A stretch of DNA of 64,000 bases from contig NZ_CP109000.1 in assembly GCF_036226605.1 (NCBI RefSeq), positions 5,576,501-5,640,500 on the forward strand, given 5' to 3'. This document shows, in pieces, positions 33,094 through 41,473 of the stretch (position 1 is the stretch's first letter; each line of letters begins with the position of its first letter). Position numbers and translations under genes: made by a program. The notes beneath the pieces were generated by a model. That model made no database searches, was not told the origin of the DNA, and saw only the letters and a program-made list of their open reading frames with translations. This DNA is from Streptomyces sp. NBC_00704 (lineage in GTDB: Bacteria > Actinomycetota > Actinomycetes > Streptomycetales > Streptomycetaceae).

Positions 33094-33468
33094 AACCCCC
33101 TTGTGCGGGCGGCGAGAATGCACCACGATCGGCCACGCTCGGTCCAATCCCGTACCCCGACAGCCGGTTGGGTCGACGGGTCTCCCTGGGTCCCCACCGA
33201 GCAGGGTCGACGGCGCTGTCGTCGGGCCTTGGACAGGGGGGTCTTCGCTGCGGCGAAGCCTGTCCAGCAAGGTTGTGCGTGATGCGTGTCAGGCGCGACC
33301 AGTGGTTGTCGCTCGGGGGTGATCGCCGGTGATCGGTGCGCGGTTCGCGCCTCCGGAACAGGCGCTCCCCTTCCCGAGGACGTAGCACTTCTCCCATCCC
33401 TGCCCGGCTGAGCCGCCGTCTCGGAGGCGAGTCAGGGCCAGGAGATGTACGTCCGAGAAGGAGGAAAT

Positions 33469-34101
33469 ATGGAGTCCCAGGTGCGTGGCGGGACCAGATG
33501 GAAGCGCTTCGCTGTGGTCATGGTGCCCAGCGTCGCAGCGACGGCATGCATAGGCGTGGCCCTCGCGCAGGGTGCGCTGGCCGCGTCGTTCAGCGTGTCC
33601 GGCCAGTCGTTCAAGGTGAGCGCCGACAAGCTCGAAGGCACGGGCTTCTCGCAGTACGGCGCGATCGACTCGGGTTACACCCTCGACGGCAAGAAGACGG
33701 CTCACCCCGTCGCCGTCTCGGCGTTCAAGAGCGCCTCGATCACGAACATGTGCCAGTCCGTGGTCACCCCGAACATCCCGCTGCTCGGGTCCGTCAGCCT
33801 CACGCTGAAGGCGGGCGGCGGCGGTACGCCGGTCGAGGCCGAGAACCTCTACATCGACGTCGAGGACCTGCAGGCGAACGCGACCTTCAGGAACATCGAC
33901 ATCGGCGTCGCGGCCAAGGACGCCAGCAAGGGTCCCGGTCTCAAGAGCGGTGACGCGGCGAACCCGTACGGCTTCGCTCAGCAGGCCGAGTCGGCCACGC
34001 TGACCGACGTGAAGCAGACGGCGTGGGCCACCACCGCCGGAACCTTCAAGCTCAGCGGCCTGAAGATGTCGCTGTCGACGGGTGTCAAGGAGTGCTACTA
34101 A
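33469..34101 (+). CDS. DUF6230-family exported protein
   Basis: A 210-residue protein behind a textbook ribosome site (aaggagg). An N-terminal helix (about 14-36, RFAVVMVPSVAATACIGVAL) acts as signal peptide or anchor, and the rest should be outside the membrane. The mature part is beta-rich and ends GLKMSLSTGVKECY, with one other cysteine near 102 that could pair with it. It resembles the Streptomyces DUF6230 family, sometimes mislabelled cholesterol esterase; I see no lipase serine motif (GxSxG) or catalytic triad. It heads a cluster with the DUF6114 protein and a Ser-rich exported protein. A hairpin just after the stop may make it more abundant than its partners. Confidence 0.83.
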   Translation: MESQVRGGTRWKRFAVVMVPSVAATACIGVALAQGALAASFSVSGQSFKVSADKLEGTGFSQYGAIDSGYTLDGKKTAHPVAVSAFKSASITNMCQSVVTPNIPLLGSVSLTLKAGGGGTPVEAENLYIDVEDLQANATFRNIDIGVAAKDASKGPGLKSGDAANPYGFAQQAESATLTDVKQTAWATTAGTFKLSGLKMSLSTGVKECY

Positions 34102-34110
34102 GCACTCTCT

Positions 34111-34145
34111 GACGGGCGGGGGAGCCGGTGGCGCCCCCGCCCGTC
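34111..34145 (+). terminator. Intra-operon hairpin after the DUF6230 gene
   Basis: Perfect 12-bp arms GACGGGCGGGGG (34111-34122) and CCCCCGCCCGTC (34134-34145) around an 11-nt loop, 9 bp past the DUF6230 stop and ahead of the DUF6114 gene. It is probably a partial terminator or RNA-stabilising stem. Confidence 0.65.
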
Positions 34146-34218
34146 CAGTCTGAAGCCCGGGTCTTCACCGGCAGCACGACTACCACCACAGAAACGCCGC
34201 ACCAGGGAGCTGTTTTCC

Positions 34219-34854
34219 ATGAGCGCCGAGACCCCTGCCGCACCCGGCCAGTTCACCCGCCGGAGGCAGCAGTTCCGCGCCTGGCGGGGCGCCAGGCCGT
34301 TCTGGGCGGGCCTGTTCGTCCTTCTCGCCGGCTTCCCCATCGCCTACTTCCCCTACGCCCACCTCCAAGTGGGCCATCTGACACTGGCGATGGCGACCAC
34401 CGCGGGGGCGGGGTCCCTGATCATCGGCGTGCTCCTGGGCGTCCTGGGCATCAGTCTGTGGTTCCAGAAGCACGTGCAGGTCTTCGCGGGCGTCGCGGCG
34501 ATCCTGCTGGGTCTGGTGTCCATCCCGGTGTCCAACCTCGGTGGCTTCCTCATCGGCTTCCTGTTCGCCCTCGTGGGCGGCGCGATGGCCGTCTCCTGGG
34601 CCCCGGGCGCACCGCCCGAGCCGCTCCGGGCGCCGGAGGCCGGCGTGAACGCCGGAGGCGCTCCCGAGGGCGCGTACCCCGAGGGCTCCGCCCCGGCGGA
34701 CGACCTCGGCGCGAATCCGTACAGCACAGGTCCCGCCGTCGCCGAACGGCCGTCCTTCAGCAAGGGCGAGGGACCGGGCGAGCCGCACGACCTGCACGAT
34801 CTGTCAGGAACGAGCCCGGCCAACGGGGCGAACGGGAGGCACAGTGCCGGCTGA
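34219..34854 (+). CDS. DUF6114-family membrane protein
   Basis: A 211-residue protein. It has a basic N-terminus (RRRQQFRAWRGARPFWAG), four hydrophobic segments (about 27-47, 52-75, 82-103, 108-128), then an 80-residue polar, Gly/Pro/Ser-rich cytoplasmic or external tail. It matches the DUF6114 type that accompanies DUF6230 genes in Streptomyces. It overlaps the following gene by 11 nt, so the two are coupled. The role is unknown; a membrane partner for the exported proteins on either side is a reasonable inference. Confidence 0.83.
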   Translation: MSAETPAAPGQFTRRRQQFRAWRGARPFWAGLFVLLAGFPIAYFPYAHLQVGHLTLAMATTAGAGSLIIGVLLGVLGISLWFQKHVQVFAGVAAILLGLVSIPVSNLGGFLIGFLFALVGGAMAVSWAPGAPPEPLRAPEAGVNAGGAPEGAYPEGSAPADDLGANPYSTGPAVAERPSFSKGEGPGEPHDLHDLSGTSPANGANGRHSAG

Positions 34855-36244
34855 CGAGGTTTCCACCGGGAGCGATGTGGACGCTGCCTGCGTGAGAACC
34901 ACCGGACCGCGCCACGCGGCACCCAAGAAGCCGCTGTTCACCAGGTTCCACATGCCGGCCGGCAAGGCGATAGCCCTGGCGGCCATGCCGACGGCGGTCC
35001 TCATGGGCATGGGCTTCACGCCCACCCTCGCGAACGCCGACGACCAGCCGTCGTCCAAGAACCTCACGATCGACGAGTACAAGGACTGCGTGGCGGCCCT
35101 GGAGGGCACGGACGCCTCCGCGTCGGCCTCGCCCTCGCCGTCCGCCTCGAAGAGCGCGAGCGAGTCCGCGGACGACTCCAAGGGCGACTCCAAGGACTCC
35201 TCGGACGGCGCCAAGGACGACTCGGGCGGTTCGAAGGACACCTCGGGCTCCGCGGACGACAAGAACGGTTCCTCCTCGTCGGATTCAGGTTCCGGCGATG
35301 CGGCGGAGCCCGCCCCGTCCGCGTCCTCCTCGTCCGAGAAGTCGGCGACGTCCGGCGACAGCGCCGCGACGACTCCGTCGGCCCCGGAGACGAGCAAGAA
35401 CCTCCTGGAGACCGTCGGCGACGCCCTCACGGACCTGTTCGACGGCAAGAAGTCCGACGACACGGCCACCGCGAGCCCGTCCCCGTCCGCGACCCCCTCC
35501 GCCGAGGCCTCGGCTCCGGCCGCCGGCTCGGGCTCCTCCGGGTCCTCGGACTCCTCCGGGGCGTCGGGCAAGGACTCCTCGGGCACGTCCAAGGACTCCG
35601 GCGGCTCCGGCGCCGGGACGGTGAAGGACACCGTCAAGGACACGGCCGGGGACACCGCAGACAAGGTGAAGGACGCGGCCGAGGACAAGGCGAAGGACGC
35701 CGGGGACACCGCCGCCGACGCGACGTCCACCCCCAGCCCTTCGGCGAGCGCGGACACGAAGGCCGAGAACTGCCCCGCCGCCACCGACGACGAGGGCGGC
35801 ATCGACAACAAGGTCCGGCTGCCCGACGACCCCTGGTTCCTGAACGCCAGCTCGCTGCTCCTCAAGGGCGCCGACTACCAGGGCATCGTCAAGGTGAAGA
35901 CCGCCAACGGCACCGTCAAGGAGGTGCTGAAGTACGTCATCTCCGGCGGGACCGACATCGGCGACCTGCACCAGACGGTCGACGACAAGCAGGCGGGCCG
36001 CACTTACCACGTGCAGGCCGGCAAGGGCACGACGTCCACCATCAAGGACGGCGACACGATCATGTACACGGAGAGCATCTCCGGGAACCTGTTCGGTCTC
36101 ATCCCGGTGACGTTCAGCCCGAAGAGCCCTCCGCCGCTGAACATCCCGCTGATCTACTTCACCAACGCCAAGGTCCAGCAGGCCGGCCAGTTCGGCGGCA
36201 CGCTCACCGTTCCCGGCCTGCACCAGTTCACGACCGCCGACTGA
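34844..36244 (+). CDS. Exported Ser/Asp/Lys-rich protein with structured C-terminal domain
   Basis: About 466 residues from a GTG behind gggaggcaca. A hydrophobic stretch near 39-63 (AIALAAMPTAVLMGMGF, then a TLANA-like cleavage site) suggests export. Residues 80-310 are low-complexity, first Ser/Asp/Lys/Gly-rich, then with KDTVKDTAGDTADKVKDAAE-like amphipathic repeats resembling LEA/apolipoprotein segments. The last ~150 residues (from RLPDDPWFLNASSLLLKG) look like a folded beta domain ending GGTLTVPGLHQFTTAD. Orthologues are sometimes called hydrogenase expression protein, for which I see no support. A surface or wall-spanning protein partnering DUF6230/DUF6114 is plausible. Confidence 0.78.
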   Translation: MPADEVSTGSDVDAACVRTTGPRHAAPKKPLFTRFHMPAGKAIALAAMPTAVLMGMGFTPTLANADDQPSSKNLTIDEYKDCVAALEGTDASASASPSPSASKSASESADDSKGDSKDSSDGAKDDSGGSKDTSGSADDKNGSSSSDSGSGDAAEPAPSASSSSEKSATSGDSAATTPSAPETSKNLLETVGDALTDLFDGKKSDDTATASPSPSATPSAEASAPAAGSGSSGSSDSSGASGKDSSGTSKDSGGSGAGTVKDTVKDTAGDTADKVKDAAEDKAKDAGDTAADATSTPSPSASADTKAENCPAATDDEGGIDNKVRLPDDPWFLNASSLLLKGADYQGIVKVKTANGTVKEVLKYVISGGTDIGDLHQTVDDKQAGRTYHVQAGKGTTSTIKDGDTIMYTESISGNLFGLIPVTFSPKSPPPLNIPLIYFTNAKVQQAGQFGGTLTVPGLHQFTTAD

Positions 36245-36281
36245 GCGCGGGCGTCACCGGCTTTTCCGGGAGCCGCAAGAA

Positions 36282-36323
36282 GACCGTGCCCCCGCCGGGT
36301 TCCACACCGGCGGGGGCACGGTC
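36282..36323. terminator. Strong hairpin terminator (first of two)
   Basis: Perfect 17-bp arms at 36282-36298 and 36307-36323 with an 8-nt loop, 38 bp after the exported-protein stop. It lies between convergent genes, so it can serve both. Confidence 0.88.
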
Positions 36324-36329
36324 GTGAAA

Positions 36330-36369
36330 GCGCCGAGGGCGCCCCTGTCGCAGGGGGCGCCCTCGGCGC
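36330..36369. terminator. Strong hairpin terminator (second of two)
   Basis: Perfect 16-bp arms at 36330-36345 and 36354-36369 with an 8-nt loop, 7 bp from the first hairpin and 27 bp from the pyk stop; probably the main terminator for the leftward pyk transcript. Confidence 0.85.
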
Positions 36370-36395
36370 CGTACCGGCCCCTCGGGGGCCGTTGA

Positions 36396-37826
36396 TCAGT
36401 CGCGGGCGCCGCCGCCGAGGTGGTGGACGCGGAGCATGTTGGTGGTGCCGGGGACGCCGGGGGGCGAGCCGGCGGTGATGATGACGATCTCGCCGGGGCT
36501 GAACCGGTTGATCTTGGCGATCTCCTGGTCGACCATGTCGACCATCTCGTCCGTGGTGTTCACGAACGGCACGATGTGCGACTCGACGCCCCAGCTGAGC
36601 GTCAGCTGGTTGCGGGTGCCCTCGTCGGTGGTGAAGGCGATGATCGGCTGCGACGCGCGGTAGCGCGAGAGCCGGCGGGCGGTGTCGCCGGACTGGGTGA
36701 ACGCCACCAGGCCGCGGCCGCCGAGGAAGTCGGAGATCTCGCACGCGGCGCGCGCGATGGAACCGCCCTGCGTGCGCGGCTTCTTGCCCGGCACGAGCGG
36801 CTGGAGGCCCTTGCTGAGCAGCTCCTGCTCGGCCGCGGTGACGATCTTCGACATCGTCTTCACGGTCTCGATCGGGTACGCGCCCACGCTCGACTCGGCG
36901 GACAGCATGACCGCGTCCGCGCCGTCCAGGATCGCGTTGGCCACGTCGGAGGCCTCGGCGCGGGTCGGACGGGAGTTGGTGATCATCGACTCCATCATCT
37001 GGGTCGCCACGATCACCGGCTTGGCGTTGCGGCGGCACAGCTCGATGAGGCGCTTCTGCACCATGGGGACCCGCTCCAGCGGGTACTCGACGGCGAGGTC
37101 GCCGCGGGCGACCATCACACCGTCGAACGCCATGACGACGTCCTCCATGTTCTCCACCGCCTGCGGCTTCTCCACCTTGGCGATGACGGGGACCCGGCGG
37201 CCCTCCTCGTCCATGACGCGGTGGACGTCGGCGACGTCCTTGGCGTCCCGGACGAAGGACAGGGCGACCAGGTCGGCGCCCATGCGCAGCGCGAACCGCA
37301 GGTCCTCGATGTCCTTCTCGCTGAGCGCGGGCACGTTGACGGCCGTGCCGGGCAGGTTGATGCCCTTGTGGTCGGAGATGACACCGCCCTCGATGACGAT
37401 CGTCCGCACCCGCGGACCCTCGACGTCGAGGACCTTCAGCTCGACGTTGCCGTCGTTGATGAGGACCTGGTCGCCGCGCGAGACGTCGCCGGGCAGGCCC
37501 TTGTACGTCGTGCCGCAGATCGTCTTGTCGCCGGGGACGTCGTCGGTGGTGATGGTGAACTCGTCACCGCGCACCAGCTCGACGGGGCCCTCGGCGAAGG
37601 TCTCGAGGCGGATCTTGGGGCCCTGGAGGTCGGCGAGGACGCCGATGGCCCGGCCGGTCTCCTTGGCGGCGGCCCGCACCCGGTCGTAGCGACCCTGGTG
37701 CTCGGCGTGCGAGCCGTGGCTGAAGTTGAAGCGGGCCACGTTCATGCCGGCCTCGATCAGCGACACGAGCATTTCGTGGGAGTCGACCGCGGGGCCGAGA
37801 GTACAGACGATTTTCGAACGGCGCAT
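36396..37826 (-). CDS. pyk: Pyruvate kinase
   Basis: A 476-residue glycolytic enzyme converting phosphoenolpyruvate and ADP to pyruvate and ATP. It starts MRRSKIVCTLGPAVDS and has the phosphate/metal segment FNFSHGSH. The catalytic lysine strand is VIAKVEKPQAVENM, and the metal-binding segment is GVMVARGDLAVEYP. The family signature carries ATQMMESM and DGADAVMLSAESSVGAYP, with Ala where many orthologues have Gly in MLSGET. The length is normal. It lies downstream of pta-ackA on the same strand with an 89-bp gap containing a long palindrome, so it may be cotranscribed or separately controlled. Confidence 0.96.
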   Translation of the reverse strand: MRRSKIVCTLGPAVDSHEMLVSLIEAGMNVARFNFSHGSHAEHQGRYDRVRAAAKETGRAIGVLADLQGPKIRLETFAEGPVELVRGDEFTITTDDVPGDKTICGTTYKGLPGDVSRGDQVLINDGNVELKVLDVEGPRVRTIVIEGGVISDHKGINLPGTAVNVPALSEKDIEDLRFALRMGADLVALSFVRDAKDVADVHRVMDEEGRRVPVIAKVEKPQAVENMEDVVMAFDGVMVARGDLAVEYPLERVPMVQKRLIELCRRNAKPVIVATQMMESMITNSRPTRAEASDVANAILDGADAVMLSAESSVGAYPIETVKTMSKIVTAAEQELLSKGLQPLVPGKKPRTQGGSIARAACEISDFLGGRGLVAFTQSGDTARRLSRYRASQPIIAFTTDEGTRNQLTLSWGVESHIVPFVNTTDEMVDMVDQEIAKINRFSPGEIVIITAGSPPGVPGTTNMLRVHHLGGGARD

Positions 37827-37841
37827 GAGGCGATCCTATCG

Positions 37842-37885
37842 GTTTGTTTCGCCGCGGAATATTCCGTCTGGCGGAAGATACAAAC
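37842..37885. promoter_or_regulatory. 44-bp nested palindrome between ackA and pyk
   Basis: GTTTGT/ACAAAC (37842-37847, 37880-37885) encloses TTCGCC/GGCGGAA (one extra base) and the perfect 12-bp palindrome CGGAATATTCCG (37855-37866). It is AT-rich and ends 16 bp upstream of the pyk ATG. It may be an operator controlling pyk or an ackA terminator. Confidence 0.5.
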
Positions 37886-37915
37886 GGGCGGAAGCGTGCT
37901 CAGTTGTATTCCTGC

Positions 37916-39127
37916 TCAGTTTGTGTTTTTCACCAGGGCGTAGGTCTGTGTCGCGATCTCCAGTTCCTCGTCCGTCGGCACCACCGCGACCGCCACCCGG
38001 GCGTCCGCCGGGGAGATCAGCCGCGGCTCGTCGGCGCGCACGGCGTTCAGCGCGTCGTCCACGGCCAGGCCCAGGGAGTCCAGGCCCGCGACCGCCGCCG
38101 CCCGCACCGGCGCCGCGTTCTCGCCGACCCCGGCGGTGAACGCGACGGCGTCCACCCGCCCGAGTACCGCGTAATAGGCGCCGATGTACTTCCTCAACCG
38201 GTGAATGTAGATGTCGAACGCGAGCTTCGCCCGCTCGTCGCCCTCGTCGACGCGCCGCCGGATCTCCCGCATGTCGTTGTCGCCGCACAGCCCGACGAGA
38301 CCGCTCCTCTTGTTGAGAAGAGCATCGATTTCGTCGATGGACATTCCGCCGACGCGCGCCAAATGGAAGATGACGGCCGGGTCGACGTCTCCGGAACGCG
38401 TCCCCATCACCAGCCCCTCCAGCGGCGTCAGCCCCATCGAGGTGTCCACGCACCGGCCCCGCTCCACGGCCGACGCCGACGCCCCGTTGCCGAGGTGCAG
38501 CACGATGACGTTCACCTCTTCGGGGGCCTTGCCCAGCAGCTTCGCCGTCGCCCGCGAGACGTACGCGTGCGACGTCCCGTGGAAGCCGTAGCGGCGCACC
38601 CGGTGCGCGTCGGCCGTCTCGACGTCGATGGCGTAGCGCGCCGCCGCCTCCGGCATCGTCGTGTGGAAGGCGGTGTCGAAGACGGCGACCTGGGGCAGGT
38701 CGGGCCGCAGGGCCGTCGCCGTGCGGATGCCGGTGAGGTTGGCCGGGTTGTGCAGCGGCGCGACCGGGATGAGCCGCTCGATCTCGGCGAGGACCGCGTC
38801 GTCGATCACGGTCGGCCGGGTGAAGTGCTTGCCGCCGTGCACGACGCGGTGCCCGACGGCTGCCAGCTCGGGGGAGTCCAGGCCGAGGCCGTCCTTCGCC
38901 AGCTCCCGGGCCACGGCCTTCAGCGCGGCGTCGTGGTCGGCGATCGGGGCGTTCTCCTCGCGGGACCCACCGCCCGCCGCGAGCGGGGTGTGCTTCAGCC
39001 GGGAGGACCGCTCGCCGATGCGCTCGACGAGCCCGCTCGCCAGCCGGCTGCTGTCCCGCATGTCCAGCAGCTGGTACTTCAGCGACGAGGAACCGGAGTT
39101 GAGGACGAGGACGCGGGTCGCGCTCAC
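37916..39127 (-). CDS. ackA: Acetate kinase
   Basis: A 403-residue ASKHA-fold kinase interconverting acetyl phosphate plus ADP and acetate plus ATP. Signatures are VLVLNSGSSSLKYQ at the start, VAVFDTAFHTTMP, RRYGFHGTSHAYV and VLHLGNGASASAV with the nucleotide-binding glycines, and VDAVAFTAGVGENA near the end. The GTG start overlaps the pta stop by 4 nt (GTGA), giving the classical pta-ackA operon for overflow acetate metabolism and acetate reuse. Confidence 0.96.
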   Translation of the reverse strand: MSATRVLVLNSGSSSLKYQLLDMRDSSRLASGLVERIGERSSRLKHTPLAAGGGSREENAPIADHDAALKAVARELAKDGLGLDSPELAAVGHRVVHGGKHFTRPTVIDDAVLAEIERLIPVAPLHNPANLTGIRTATALRPDLPQVAVFDTAFHTTMPEAAARYAIDVETADAHRVRRYGFHGTSHAYVSRATAKLLGKAPEEVNVIVLHLGNGASASAVERGRCVDTSMGLTPLEGLVMGTRSGDVDPAVIFHLARVGGMSIDEIDALLNKRSGLVGLCGDNDMREIRRRVDEGDERAKLAFDIYIHRLRKYIGAYYAVLGRVDAVAFTAGVGENAAPVRAAAVAGLDSLGLAVDDALNAVRADEPRLISPADARVAVAVVPTDEELEIATQTYALVKNTN

Positions 39128-41250
39128 AGATCGTTCGCCTTCTCGCTGGGGGCCTGGGTCCGGGGCTCGGGCCGGGGCTCGGACGGGGTCTGGGCCTGGA
39201 TCGCCGTGATGGCGACGGTGTTGACGATGTCCTGGACGAGAGCGCCCCGGGACAGGTCGTTGACCGGCTTGCGCAGCCCCTGGAGGACCGGCCCGACCGC
39301 GATCGCGCCGGCCGACCGCTGCACGGCCTTGTAGGTGTTGTTGCCCGTGTTGAGGTCCGGGAAGATCAGCACGCTGGCCTGGCCGGCCACCTCGGACCCC
39401 GGCAGCTTCGTCGCGGCGACGGTCGGCTCGACGGCGGCGTCGTACTGGATGGGCCCCTCGATCCTCAGGTCGGGCCGCCGCGCCCGCACCAGCTCCGTCG
39501 CCTCGCGCACCTTGTCCACGTCCGCGCCCGAGCCGGACGTGCCGGTCGAGTACGACAGCATCGCGATCCGCGGCTCCACGCCGAACCGGGCCGCCGTCGT
39601 GGCCGACTGCACGGCGATGTCGGCGAGCTGACCGGCGTCCGGATCGGGGTTGACCGCGCAGTCGCCGTAGACGAGGACCTTGTCGGCCAGGCACATGAAG
39701 AACACGGACGAGACGATGTCGGCGTCCGGCCTGGTCTTGATGATCTCGAAGGCGGGCCGGATGGTGGCGGCCGTCGAGTGCACGGACCCGGAGACCATGC
39801 CGTCGGCCAGGCCCTCCTGCACCATGAGCGTGCCGAAGTAGTTGACGTCGGACACGACGTCGTGGGCGAGCTCCACGCTGACGCCCCGGTGGGCGCGCAG
39901 CGCGGCGTACTTCTGCGCGAAGGCGTCGCGCAGCTCGCTGGTCGCCGGGTCGATCAGCGCGCAGTCGCCCAGGTCGATGCCCAGGTCGGCGGCCTTCTTG
40001 CGGATCAGGTCGACGGGCCCGAGCAGCGTGAGGTCGCACACGCCCCGGCGCAGCAGGACCTCGGCCGCGTGCAGGACGCGCTCCTCGGTGCCCTCGGGCA
40101 GCACCACGCGCCGCCTGTCGGAGCGGGCCTGTTCGAGGAGTTTGTGCTCGAACATCATGGGCGTGACGCGGTCGGTGCTCGGCGCGGAGACCCGCCCCAG
40201 CAGCCCGCTCGTGTCGACGTACCGCTCGAACAGGCCCAGCGCGGTCTCGGCCTTGCGCGGGGTGGCCGCGTTCAGCTTGCCCTCCAGCGAGAACAGCCGC
40301 TCCGCGGTGGGGAAGCTGTTCCCGGGCACCGACAGGACCGGTGTGCCGGGAGCCAGCCGGGCGGCCAGGGTGAGGATCTCCGGCGGCGGGACCTCGCCCA
40401 GCGTGAGCAGCACACCGGCGATCGGCGGGGTGCCGGCGCTGTGCGCGGCCAGCGTGCCGACGACCAGGTCGGCGCGGTCGCCGGGCGTGACCACCAGGCA
40501 GCCCGGCGTCAGGGCGTTGAGGAGGTTCGGCAGCATCGCGCCGCCGAAGACGAAGTCGAGGGCGTCGCGGGCCAGCCCGGAGTCGTCGCCCAGCAGCACC
40601 CGCGCGCCGAGGGCGTGGCTGATCTGCGCGACGGTCGGGGCGGCGAGCGCGGGCTCGTCGGGCACGACGTAGCAGGGCACGGGCAGCCGAACGCCGAGAC
40701 CGGCGGCGATCTCCTCCCGCTCGTCGGGGGCGACCCGGTTGGTCACCATGGCCAGCACGTCGCACCCGAGGCCCTCGTAGGCCCGGTAGGCGTTGCGGGT
40801 CTCGGCGAGCACCGACTCCGCGGTCTGCCTGCGGCCGCCGACGACCGGGATCACGGACGCGCCGAACTCGTTGGCGAGGCGCGCGTTGAGCGCCAGCTCG
40901 TCGGGGAACTGCGTGTCGGCGTAGTCCGTTCCCAGGACGAGGACGACGTCGTAGTCGCGGGCGACCCGGTGGAACCGCTCGACCAGGGTGGAGACCAGTT
41001 CGTCCGCCCCCCGCTCGGCCTGGAGGGCGGACGCCTCGTGGTAGTCCATGCCGTAGACGGTGGCCGGATCCTGCGCCAGCCGGTAGCGCGAGCGCAGCAG
41101 TTCGAAGAGCCGGTCGGGCCCGTCGTGGACGAGAGGACGGAAGACGCCCACCCGGTCGACCTGCCGGGTCAGGAGTTCCATGACTCCCAGCTCGACGACC
41201 TGGCGGCCGTCGCCGCGGTCGATGCCGGTCACGTACACACAGCGGGTCAC
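39124..41250 (-). CDS. pta: Phosphate acetyltransferase, long form
   Basis: A 708-residue enzyme making acetyl phosphate from acetyl-CoA. It is the long type: an N-terminal DTB-synthetase-like P-loop domain (1-200), a DRTGG middle domain (about 210-320), and the catalytic PTA_PTB domain from about 375 (MMFEHKLLEQARSDRRRVVLPEG through LNTGNNTYKAVQRSAGA). In the N-terminal domain the P-loop position reads TGIDRGDGRQVV, lacking the usual GKS/T, so nucleotide binding there is doubtful. I chose the GTG giving VTRCVYVTG, with ggagagcg upstream; the longer frame is not conserved-looking. It is divergent from pfkA. Confidence 0.95.
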   Translation of the reverse strand: MTRCVYVTGIDRGDGRQVVELGVMELLTRQVDRVGVFRPLVHDGPDRLFELLRSRYRLAQDPATVYGMDYHEASALQAERGADELVSTLVERFHRVARDYDVVLVLGTDYADTQFPDELALNARLANEFGASVIPVVGGRRQTAESVLAETRNAYRAYEGLGCDVLAMVTNRVAPDEREEIAAGLGVRLPVPCYVVPDEPALAAPTVAQISHALGARVLLGDDSGLARDALDFVFGGAMLPNLLNALTPGCLVVTPGDRADLVVGTLAAHSAGTPPIAGVLLTLGEVPPPEILTLAARLAPGTPVLSVPGNSFPTAERLFSLEGKLNAATPRKAETALGLFERYVDTSGLLGRVSAPSTDRVTPMMFEHKLLEQARSDRRRVVLPEGTEERVLHAAEVLLRRGVCDLTLLGPVDLIRKKAADLGIDLGDCALIDPATSELRDAFAQKYAALRAHRGVSVELAHDVVSDVNYFGTLMVQEGLADGMVSGSVHSTAATIRPAFEIIKTRPDADIVSSVFFMCLADKVLVYGDCAVNPDPDAGQLADIAVQSATTAARFGVEPRIAMLSYSTGTSGSGADVDKVREATELVRARRPDLRIEGPIQYDAAVEPTVAATKLPGSEVAGQASVLIFPDLNTGNNTYKAVQRSAGAIAVGPVLQGLRKPVNDLSRGALVQDIVNTVAITAIQAQTPSEPRPEPRTQAPSEKANDL

Positions 41251-41473
41251 GCGCGCTCTCCGTTTCGTTCCGGGGCAGTTCGCCGGCGCCCGGCCCGGCC
41301 GCCCGGCCCGGACCGCTTCCGGCGCACAAAAATCGCCCACCTAGGTGAGCAGATCCCTCTTGACAATACCCCCGGCCGTGATTAAGGCGCCCGTCAAGCG
41401 ACAGCCCGCTCGGCGGCGTGAAACAATCGAATCCGGCTCACAAGCAACGACAGCGAGCAGGAGACACAGCACG

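Larger units (their letters stand above)
32824..33468. other. 645-bp non-coding region with several inverted repeats
   Basis: No credible gene: the short open frames here start poorly and have no family resemblance. The left third is AT-rich for this genome and contains the three palindromes listed separately (32909-32946, 32948-32962, 33076-33093). The right part, about 375 bp, leads into the DUF6230 gene and presumably forms a promoter and leader. The length and density of symmetric sites suggest that the downstream cluster is tightly regulated. Confidence 0.55.

Noticed and set aside
33018..33332. A 104-codon open frame in the gap before the DUF6230 gene
   Set aside because: Weak start, no ribosome site, no recognisable sequence, and it spans an operator-like palindrome.
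33469..34101. Cholesterol esterase function for the DUF6230 protein
   Set aside because: There is no GxSxG nucleophile motif or alpha/beta-hydrolase pattern; the label appears to be inherited misannotation.
37916..41329. A single reading of a fused Pta-AckA protein in one long minus-strand frame
   Set aside because: The upstream part of that frame is out of frame with pta; ackA starts at its own GTG with a 4-nt overlap, so there is no fusion.
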